Assembly: GCA_022606135.1 (NCBI GenBank)
Contig: JABYQN010000011.1
Span: forward strand, 1,240,001 to 1,304,000
DNA from: Fomes fomentarius
Lineage: Eukaryota; Basidiomycota; Agaricomycetes; Polyporales; Polyporaceae
Direction: 5' to 3'
DNA length: 64,000 nt
Positions 55,721 to 64,000 of the stretch are shown piece by piece. Every line of letters begins with the position of its first letter. Positions within the stretch are counted from its first letter, which is position 1. The notes beneath the pieces are model-generated. The model saw only the letters and a program-made list of their open reading frames with translations, had not been told where the DNA came from and searched no databases. Position numbers and translations under genes: made by a program.

Positions 55721-57444
55721 TCATGAAGCCTCGATAGTGATGTCCTGGAATACGTTTCGAAGTGCCGCACAGAGTGCATCAGAGACACTAGTAGACGCGT
55801 CATGGGCTATCGCGCGACTGCGACAGCTGTAACGCAGCGACAACTTCTTCAAGTTCTCCGAATTCGATGCCGAGTGAGCTGTGTCTGCACCACCTTCAAG
55901 CCCCTCGCTAATTGCTTGGGCCACGCCCGGAACGTCTTCTTCGTCTATATACACCCCGAGATATCCACCGTCCCCACACGCGCATAGGGATCCCGAATCG
56001 AACCGCACTTGCTCCCGAGTGCAGTAAATAGAGCTTCGACGTCCCCGCCGCGCACGTCGAGTCGTCCGATGCGTTCGAAGACGTCGAGGAGGAGGCGAAA
56101 CACCTGCGAGTGCTTCATGAACCCACGCGCGTGGAGATCGACCACAAGCTCAGCAAGAGGAGGCGCGCGAGAAGAGCCCAAGTCGGAACTACGTCCGTAG
56201 GCGAGCTGGAACGCGAAGAACTCCGCCGGGGAGAGATTCCATGCAGTTGTGCATATGCTCGCCAACTCTTGAGAGGTCCTCAGAGTGAAATAGTCCGTGC
56301 ATTGGAGACCTGTAGAGCAGATACGGAAGACACCAAGGTCATCCTGTGGCAGAGAGAATTCTACGATTCTGGGAGTGTCGCGGTCGAGGCGCTGAAATGC
56401 TAGGTTGAAGAGTGACATCAGGAAGAAACTGTAGTGGGTGAGTTGTGCTTGGGACGCGCTGTGCGTCCAAGGCGCGAGCGTGATGTCGAGCCGCGTAGCA
56501 GCTGGCAGCGACGCGCAGTGGAGGGCGTGTGCGAACACCGTTAAGCATCGAGGTTCGTCTGTGACAGTACAGAGCTGGAGCTCGCGGAGGGGAGTAGTAC
56601 GCGACCAAGCTTCTGCAGACACTTGGCCTTCAAAGTCCGTCGCAGGAAGAGCATGCCACAGGGTTAAGGTTTCGAGGTGAGGCGAACGCAGTAATCCGCG
56701 ATGCAGACTCGTCCAGTAGAACAGCCTGCCGCCACGCCTAGATGTATTGGGACCATTACCGACTACGCTGAGGTGCCTAAGAGACGAGCCGCAGAGCCAG
56801 GGAAGGAAGAAGGAACCAGAGACGCGCAGAGTGTGTAGGCTGGGCAGCGCAGGATCTCGAGGTGGGAACGGGTGGAATTGCGGATAATGATGTGCCCAGT
56901 GATTTGCCATTTCAGGGCAGGTCAAGTCGAGGAGCTCCAGACGCGGGAGTCCACTTGCCAACAGCGCAAAGAGGTCCAGCAGTACAAATTGTCCAGCAAC
57001 AACTGTGAGCGATGCGATGCGTGTCGAGATTGGAGGTGGCATGAGGAGAGGGAGGAAGCTTCTCTTGCAATACGTCTCCGCCACACAACTTCTATCTTCC
57101 GTTGTATCCAGAGCAAGCGATAATGAGTAGGGAGCGGACCGTCGCAATGCCTCCGTGTAGCGGTCTAATAGGTTGTGTCGCCAAGGGCTGCAGTGAGAGG
57201 CCGAGGGCGCAGAGGAGTTCTCTGGTATCATCCAGGTGTTGGCTAGCACGCTCGCCCAGAATGCTGGCGAGTTCTTGATGAGATCACGCCATGCACAGCA
57301 GACATGTCCTAGCTCTGCCAGGCTCCAAGGTTCCTGCGAGCGTACAAGAACGAGAATGTGGAGGAGTAGTTCTGGTGGGAGACACTGGATCGGAGTCGTT
57401 TGGGGCCCATCTTTCTTGTTGCTAGAATACATCGTTGATGACAT
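55721..57444 (-). CDS. F-box protein, apparently frameshifted near its C-terminus
   Basis: A single minus-strand frame from M 57444 (or the in-frame M at 57597) encodes an F-box at about residues 19-65 (CLPPELLLHILVLVRSQEPW, then LGHVCCAWRDLIKNSPAFW). A long leucine-rich region with irregular LRR-like segments follows (RLELLDLTCPEM, HLETLTLWHALP). F-box proteins link targets to SCF ubiquitin ligases; this type is greatly expanded in basidiomycetes. The frame ends at a stop at 55945. The overlapping frame continues convincingly from about 56008 (VRFDSGSLCACGDGGYLGVY, DEEDVPGVAQAISEGLEGG, VFQDITIEAS-stop at 55721). One missing or extra base at about 55990-56030 would join them. I see no intron that would. 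It may be a recent frameshift, a programmed product end or a sequencing error. Confidence 0.7.
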
Positions 57445-57597
57445 GAGACCCGCAGTACTAGGATGTTTCAGTCGTAGGAGGTGTCGCGAGGTAGAGTCAA
57501 CTGTTAGGGGTAAGTAGGTGGAAGAGAGAGAGCAGGGTAGCGAACGATCTCGATAATCATCCAGACTGTCCAGGCTGACCTGCCCTAAACTCCACAA

Positions 57598-58400
57598 CTA
57601 TCAATACTTATACTACTTACCGCGTCTAGCGCTGGCGATCTGTCTTGAAGGACAGATAATGCTCGAGCTCCATCATCCAGACGGGCGCAACTTGGAACCT
57701 GCAGCGAATCTCACACCAAGGACCGTCATTCTTGCCTCACCCAAATCGCGGCGTGTGGCTACTAATACTTGCTACTACCTAGTCTCTCGGCGGAACGACT
57801 CAGAGCGAAAACGAGGGCGAGGACGGCTATGCGACTCACTGCGCTTCGTTAACTGGAGGTTCTCTGAGTCATCAAGACTAGTACTCAGCATATGGACAGA
57901 GTCACTAGGTGACTAGCCTGGTAACATCCTGGTAACATCTCCCAAAGCTGGTGTTGCGGCTGGCGCGACTTACACGGCCCGGACGGTACCACTCGCGTAT
58001 AAATGATATGCGTAAGTACTCGCGTGTTGCTATGTAATAGCACTCAGTGATACTGAGGCCTGATCGATGATCTCCAGTACCAGTCCAGTCAAAGTCGCCC
58101 TTTCTTCCATAGAAAACGGGGGCTTGCCTGCCATGTGAGAACCGGCTCCGAGTCCGTAATTCTGCTTAAAAACTTCAATAACAACGTCTTCGAAGCTCAC
58201 GTCGGCCAATAGTGGCCATCAAGCAACCATCATGCGTATCGACCACGCACGCCATTCGTATGAATTAAATACCCACATGACCATGCGCGGGGGTACAATA
58301 TTAATCTGCGACTGCCGTTATCGAAGGATGAAGCGACTGGATCCGGACTTCGCGACTGCGGCTGATCGCGACGCGAACCTATCGTCAAGGTCACCTCCAG
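57598..58400. other. Divergent intergenic region between F-box and subtilisin genes
   Basis: About 800 bases between the two divergent genes. I see no gene. Apart from the TATA box listed next, no regulatory motif could be assigned. Confidence 0.4.
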
Positions 58401-58406
58401 TATAAA
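58401..58406 (+). promoter_or_regulatory. Probable TATA box of the subtilisin gene
   Basis: TATAAA, 63 bases upstream of the start codon at 58469, a good distance for a highly expressed fungal secreted-enzyme gene with a short leader. Confidence 0.5.
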
Positions 58407-58468
58407 GACGGTAGGTTTTCCCGTTTTCATCCTTTGAAGCATCGACTTCGGCTGACCGTCTAACAAAC

Positions 58469-60135
58469 ATGTCGTTCACGACTCGCTTCGCCGTTCTCGC
58501 CCTTGCACTCATCACCGCCGTTCAGGGTGGTCCTCTCGTCAACATCAAGAGCACGACCGCAGAGAAGGTTCCCAATGGCTACATCGTCTCGCTCAAGCCC
58601 GGAGCGCGTCTGAACGCGCACCGCGACATCCTCCGCAACTTCGCCCGTGGGGACTCGGACGTCAAGTACGAGTGGCCAAACCTGAACGCGATTGCGGGCA
58701 AATTCAGCGACGAGGCGCTCCAGGCTTTTCGCGAGTCGGACGACGTCGCGGCCATCGAGCACGATACGATCGGCGGGGTCGACGCGATTGTCACCCAGAC
58801 GGGCGCGATTTGGAACCTGCAGCGCATCTCCCAGGTCCCGAAGCTCACAAGCAACGACACCAACGCGCGCAACTACAACTACACGTACGACGATAGCGCA
58901 GGAGAAGGAGTCGACATCTACGTCATTGATAGCGGTGCGTCACACGACCTTCATGTCGCGACGGGTTTATATGCTAAGTCGTGCGCTCAGGCATCCAGCT
59001 CAATCACACTGAGTTCGGTGGGCGCGCGTCGTGGGGCAAGGTTCACGTTCTGACGCTTGTATCAGCTTCTGGTAACTGATCAATGGTTTCCAGACCTTCG
59101 GTGGATACGGTGATAACGAGGACGGCCTCGGGCATGGCACGCATGTCTGTATGTTACGTTTTCAGTCGTCATAGGATCACTGCTCAATCCTCCCCCTCAC
59201 AGCTGGTACCGCCGCTGGCGCGACATTTGGTGTTGCGAAAAAGGCAAACCTCACGGCTGTGCGTGTTCTTGACGATAATGGTGCAGGCGGTAAGTTCCAC
59301 GAGCTTTCATGCTGCTCACGCGATCCTAAACTCTGCTCCTTACTAGTGGTCTCCGACACGTAAGGTGACCTTCGACCGGCAGCCCCGGGCCCAAACTGAC
59401 GTACCGTCTATAGCATTGCTGCCGTAGACTGGGTTACTGAGCAGGCCACCACTGTTACTCATCGACCCAGCATCGGTACTATCTCCCTCCACTTCAGTCC
59501 CAGTGACGTGTTGGATGCTGCAGTCACCAACGTACGTATCTATCGCTATGTCTAGAAATTGCACAATGCTCATGCTCGCTGGAACGGCATAGGCTATCAA
59601 CGCTGGCGTGCACATCACCGCGTCCGCAGGCAACGCCGCGTCGCTCTCGTCGACGCAGAGTCCTGCGCGTGCGGAGGCGATCATCACTGTCGGCGCCGCC
59701 AACATCCTTGACGCGAAGTCGACTTACAGCAATTACGGCCCTGGCGTCGATATCTTTGCTCCCGGGGACAACATCCTCTCTTCTTACATTGGCAGCAGCA
59801 ACAACGCAACCGAGGTACTCTCCGGTACATCCATGTCTACCCCTCACGTTGTGCGTCTCCTTTCTCTTCTGAGGCTTGTCATTGCAAGAGTGGTGCTCAA
59901 GATGCGCGTAGGCTGGCTTGGTAGCATACCTGATTGGGCTCGAAGGCAACAAGCCCCCTCGTGAAGTTCTTGCCCGCCTCAAGGAATTCAGTCCCGACGG
60001 TATTTTGACTGGAGTTCGTGAGTAGTCATTTCTCTCTTGCTTCGCCTTTCATCCGTGAGTTGAGTCAGTTGACTCACTGGCTGTCTAGCTTCCGACACGA
60101 TCAACGAGCTTGCCAACAACGGCGCGAACCTTTGA
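58469..60135 (+). CDS. Secreted proteinase K-like subtilisin (peptidase S8)
   Basis: Nine exons (58469-58934, 58991-59040, 59094-59148, 59203-59289, 59347-59359, 59414-59531, 59593-59850, 59912-60017, 60089-60135) join in phase to 399 aa. A 20-residue signal peptide (MSFTTRFAVLALALITAVQG) is followed by an inhibitor-I9 propeptide (PNGYIVSLKPGARLNAHRDI) ending near GAIWNLQRIS. The S8 domain has catalytic D154 (YVIDSG), H186 (GHGTH), oxyanion-hole N277 (ASAGNA) and S343 (SGTSMSTPHV). It should be an extracellular endopeptidase matured by removal of the propeptide. N-glycosylation sites include NDT, NYT and NAT. A 13-base exon is needed at 59347-59359. Intact, in contrast to the pseudogene at 21888-23243. 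It is divergent from the F-box gene. Confidence 0.9.
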
Positions 60136-60634
60136 TAGATTGAAGACCTAGATTCTGACTTTGACTCTAGCATCCTTGTACATTCTGATGGAGACGCGAT
60201 GGCGCGATTCCATGGGCTTCCAGACATGAATGGCGAGACCCCTCGACGTATGTCCAGTCTGGGAAGGCGGCCGGTGATAGATACTGCAACCGTCATCTAA
60301 TCGTGCCGCCGACGGGCAGCTTCATGACCGAGACGGTACGTGCGCTTAAGAAGCTGTTGTGTATGCGGCAAGTGAGAGTGCTTCTCGAAGCTCAGGACGT
60401 AATGGGCCCCCGGATCTTGTCTTCGAGCCCCATGTGCACGCTCGTGGGCGACTCATGCACTCACTATCGGGCTTCCTTTTCCGTGCCATACCGCCTCAAT
60501 CCTCATGGACTTCTCTGAATCAGATGTCCTTCAATGCGAGAATATCCGAAAATCGTACGGTACAACACTGGATCCGTTGCGCCGTTGCACTAGTGTTACA
60601 GACTCTTTGTAGACTCTTTAAACCCTCTTCCTCT
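60136..60634. other. Intergenic between subtilisin and P450 (convergent)
   Basis: About 500 bases between two convergent genes, presumably holding both 3' untranslated regions. No gene or repeat seen. Confidence 0.45.
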
Positions 60635-63135
60635 TCACGTTGATACCGACACCGGGCGTTTGTACAAGCCGAGCTTCATAGGCAGCGACGGTTTCGCTCC
60701 GTCCCCGACCGTCGGGTAGCGAACCCCTGACATGTTCCAGAACACGGGCTTGCTGGAGGGTGCGAATGTGAACTTGGAGAGGAGCATGCATAGGATGACC
60801 TCTGACGACGGACATGAAGGCGTGAGCAAACCGCACAGCGAGACTATAGAGGCGTAGGCAGTGCTTACTCATCTCGAGCTGCGAGAACTTGAAGCCGCTG
60901 GGAGAAAGAAAGTCAGCGGATGAGGGTCACCAACTCTGACCAATACAATACATGGAGACGAGACATACATGCACGCCCGGCCTCCTCCGAGGAACGTCAT
61001 CCTGTGAGCAACGCCATAGTCAGACAAACGCACAAGTTCCGAGCGAGCGAACAGTCCGCTCGAACGCACAGATTAGAATATATGCCAGGTATCTTCGCGT
61101 CCTGGACGGTTCCAGGGAGGGGCGAGAGCCACCGCTCGGGCTTCCACTCCATCGCGTCCTCGCCCCAGACGGCCTTGTTGCGGTTCGACGAGAGGAGGCC
61201 GACGACTACAACCGTATCCTTGGGAATGGGGATCTCGTGGATCGTCGAGCCGTCTCGTCCCCTAATCGGGGTCGAGAGCGGGAGCACGGCGTCCTGGCGG
61301 GTCCTGTGGGGGTGTACCAATGTAAGTAGACGTGGTAGACGTGATGGCATGGGAGGGGTGTCCTGCTTACTCGCGGAATACAGTAGTCACAGGTGCATGT
61401 CTGCGAAACAGGTCAATGTGATCAGGTCAAGGTGGGGCGGGATGCATGTGCTTGGAGGACGCACAGTCGTAGGCTCTCCCTGCACACGGCGTCCAGGTAC
61501 GGAAGTGAGACCAGGGCGTCGTAATCGAGGTCCTGGCCTTGCGAAGCGTCGAGGATCTCCTGTCGCAGCCGTTCTTGCACGTCAGGATGCTCCGAGAGCA
61601 GCTGAAGCGTGATCGCCAACGCATTTGACGTCGTGTCCATAGCAGCTAGAATGAACGTGCTTCAATCATCAAGCATATATAAGTCAATTCTCCGCTGTTT
61701 TCGTGACGAGGCATAGCAACGTAACGTACGACATTTGTGCAATAAGCTCTTCCTCTGGTAATTTGTCCTGTTCAGACGCAAGCATGTTGGCTCGCACTTC
61801 CCAAGGTGGAATTCAATCACCATCAGCCACATCTCTGAATTCACGTACTCACTCAAAATACTGATAAGGTCCCTCCCTTCGCCAATATTCTGCTTGACAG
61901 CCTCGTCGCCCTTCTCCAGAGCACGTATCTTCTCTTTGTAGATCTCAATAGACCGGCGGTGCATGACGTCAACAATCGCCTTGAGGTGCTGGACGCCCTC
62001 GTGTGGGAAGAGCTCGACCAGTTTTCGCCGGAGCCACGGGTTGCCAATGTCTGGGATGTATGGTAGGAGTCGCCGGAGGAGAGATACCTTGATCATGGCG
62101 GGCCTTGTTAGATGTCATCACATATCGTCAGCTCATAGTGGGAGTCCGAGAGTGGGAAGATTCCCGCACTGGAAGGCTTTGATAGCGGTACCGAAATCGT
62201 CTGGAGCATCAGCGACGAGCGAGTCGAACGAGTACCCGAGCCCGGCCTGTCCGATGAGCTCCAGAGCAGTGCGGCCCATCCACGCGATCATGTCGACCTC
62301 GATTCCCTCCGGATGTCTACTGATGCGTTTGTCGAGCGCTTCTATGAGCTGAGAGGGGCACAGTGATATCATAATGCAGGTGAGGTCTGGGTGAGTGAAG
62401 ACTAGCAGGAACGGACGCACCCTGTGGCCGACGGTGTTGAATATCGGTATCATTCGGCGCATGTGCGCGATGGAGAAGACAGGGTTGAGAAGCTTGCGCT
62501 GCTTACGGTGGTGGTCTCCTGCTCGGACGGCTTCGTGAGCAAGCCGTGAAACGATGGGTAAGATATGAAACAGACGCATACCCAGAGTTGAAAGCAAGCC
62601 CGGGCCCAAGTTGAACATATTAGTCCTTTATGAAGCATTGAGTACGGTAGAATGGCATGTACGTTACTTGGATACGTACTTGATGAACCATGTCGCCTCT
62701 TCGAAGATATACTGATCCTTCACGATGATGTTATGCATCGCGAGAGGATCGAAGACGTAGAGCATCCGGTGCTATGTAGCGCCATGCACCCGTCAGAGCG
62801 ACGCTATAGTCATACGAGGAGGAGGGCGATGTAGAGATGAACCTACTCCCAGCGGTCCGTACAGCCTGACAATTCCCGGATAATTGTCCGTGAGATACTG
62901 AATGAACGCCCAACCATTCTTGTGGAGGACCTGTTTCAGATTCCCTACCACATATAGCCACGTCAGTGATCGCGTATCTTAGTAGCACTGGATCAAACGT
63001 ACCGTAGCGGAACGACTCTCTCGGAGGACCGGGGATATTATCAAGAGGTGACGGGATCACGGTCTGACGGAAGTACTTCCACAGAACCCATGAGACAGAA
63101 CAGATGAGAATGCCCTGTAGTAATGACGCCAGCAT
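60635..63135 (-). CDS. Cytochrome P450 monooxygenase, copy 2
   Basis: A multi-exon minus-strand gene starting at M 63135. The anchor MLASLLQGILICSVSWVLWK is followed by the hinge NIPGPPRESF. The helix-C region reads DHHRKQRKLLNPVFSIAHM. The I-helix motif is AAMDTTSN, ExxR lies in CRESLRL, a WKPERW motif is present, and the heme loop is LGGGRACIGFKFSQ with the axial Cys. The end is YKRPVSVST-stop at 60635. Splice junctions I checked (for example KAFQ/PAMIKV across the intron at about 62090-62160) keep phase. It is a paralogue of the P450 at 29166-31824 with very similar length and exon layout. An ER-membrane monooxygenase is expected; substrate unknown. Intact. Confidence 0.85.
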
Positions 63136-63193
63136 AGTCAGATGAGAATTGGGGGAAGGGGGTGACGATGCAACCAAAGACAGAATCGTTCTG

Positions 63194-63199
63194 TTTATA
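63194..63199 (-). promoter_or_regulatory. Probable TATA box of P450 copy 2
   Basis: TATAAA on the minus strand, about 60 bases upstream of the start codon at 63135. Confidence 0.45.
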
Positions 63200-64000
63200 T
63201 GCTCATCGTCGGAATCGGGCGCGCAGGCAATAGAAGTAGAAGGCCCATAGCTAATGGCGGTCGACAAACGTCCGCCAGGGTCGGGCCTTGAGCGTGTGCG
63301 TATGCTCAAAATATGTGTCAACCTCCACGAAGAAGGTCGAACATGGGAACTTTGGTCCGGTGACGGGGACGACGTGAGGTCAGTAATGCGGTCATGTTCA
63401 CATCACTGAGAGTTTTCGCCGACTTAATTATTAACGCCGAACACGGGTTTTATCACAAATCGAGTGGATGCCTATGCCTTGAGGGTTATAGCTGGCTGAC
63501 CGGGTAGGCTTGTAGAGGTACCTGAGCCTAGGCGCATTCTTGCGTATGGCGACTCGGCACTTGCTTACTGGTTGGAATATATAACTGTTGTCAGCGATAA
63601 GCCGGACTCCGCACTATACATATGACTCGTTGCTACTGACTGGTCAATAAATTCTTCGCCGCAGAAGTGTCAGGGAAGGGGTGAATAGAAGCCCAATGAG
63701 TCAATCGGGCTATGTCAATGAGGATCAGGTGAAACAGTTTGTCGCTCACCGGCCATTCGCCGGCTAAAGATTGTTTCTGTCGTGTTCGAGCACTGTTGTT
63801 CAAGAAGGAAGTCTTGCGCATCAACAGTGGGAATTGAGTCTCGCCATCACCTTACCACAAAGTTGACATCCGCAGTGTTTGCCACTTGTGGGGGTTCGTA
63901 TGTGGGATTCTAATCTGTTCTCATGATTCAGATGACCAGGGTTTCGGAATCGATGTTACATACTTGTCCAACGTCCAGCTGTGTCATCTCCGAAAACTGA
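63200..64000. other. Upstream region of P450 copy 2, window edge
   Basis: No supported gene. A 63-codon minus-strand frame at 63633-63824 lacks any recognisable motif. A gene starting beyond the window cannot be excluded. Confidence 0.35.

Overview
The window looks like nuclear DNA of a basidiomycete fungus, most probably a wood-rot type Agaricomycete. Genes are split by many 50-70 base GT-AG introns, coding GC is moderate, and the gene set is typical: two multi-exon cytochrome P450s, a proteinase K-like secreted subtilisin, an F-box protein, a DUF4336 protein, a CUE-domain homologue of ASCC2/Cue3 and an NRPS-like adenylating enzyme. No species can be named from sequence alone.

Layout. Bases 1-6 kb are gene-poor. 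An adenylating enzyme lies at 6.2-8.0 kb and a secreted DJ-1/PfpI-like protein at 9.9-10.8 kb. From about 9 to 53 kb the window is dominated by one unrecognised family of small proteins (about 185-195 aa), called here the SGYLL family after its N-terminal motif. Intact-looking copies are at 12.5, 16.0, 19.5, 24.5(-), 41.3, 42.7, 44.1 and 48.8(-) kb. Broken, truncated or relic copies are at about 9.2, 11.0, 24.8, 26.0, 26.9, 40.1, 41.1, 45.4 and 52.0 kb. Complete copies share one gene model: a 403-427 base exon 1 ending in phase 1, a 116-125 base exon 2, and a 33-39 base exon 3 whose product is normally PAPFPVSWHL or a close variant.

Two SGYLL genes sit head-to-head with genes for a large protein carrying a PD-(D/E)XK/QxxxY nuclease signature. 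The 49.0-50.8 kb nuclease-like gene is intact (500 aa); the 14.0-15.7 kb one is frameshifted near its 5' end. A third pair is visible as a decayed nuclease exon 1 in front of the 42.7 kb copy. Most SGYLL promoters carry a bipartite element, GCGCCTA then CAGACGCCCATGTT, followed by pyrimidine-rich leaders built on a CTCGACTCTCATC repeat. The recurring unit (nuclease-like gene, shared promoter, SGYLL gene, plus a conserved antisense-looking 3' segment) is the best candidate for an undescribed system. Its function is unknown.

Ordinary genes and wreckage lie among and around these units. There are pseudogenes of protein-L-isoaspartate methyltransferase (18.2-19.2 kb), farnesyltransferase alpha (20.7-21.7 kb), a subtilisin (21.9-23.2 kb) and a short-chain dehydrogenase (35.7-36.3 kb). 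A secreted proline-rich protein (27.3 kb), a P450 (29.2-31.8 kb) and the CUE protein (37.4-39.9 kb) appear intact. The right end holds DUF4336 (54.2-55.4 kb), the F-box gene (55.7-57.4 kb, apparent frameshift), an intact subtilisin (58.5-60.1 kb) and a second P450 (60.6-63.1 kb). Nuclease-like gene, subtilisin and P450 recur in the same order about 31-37 kb apart, which suggests an old segmental duplication whose left copy has decayed more.

Exon boundaries were placed by eye from GT/AG sites, phase and comparison between copies. No database search was possible.
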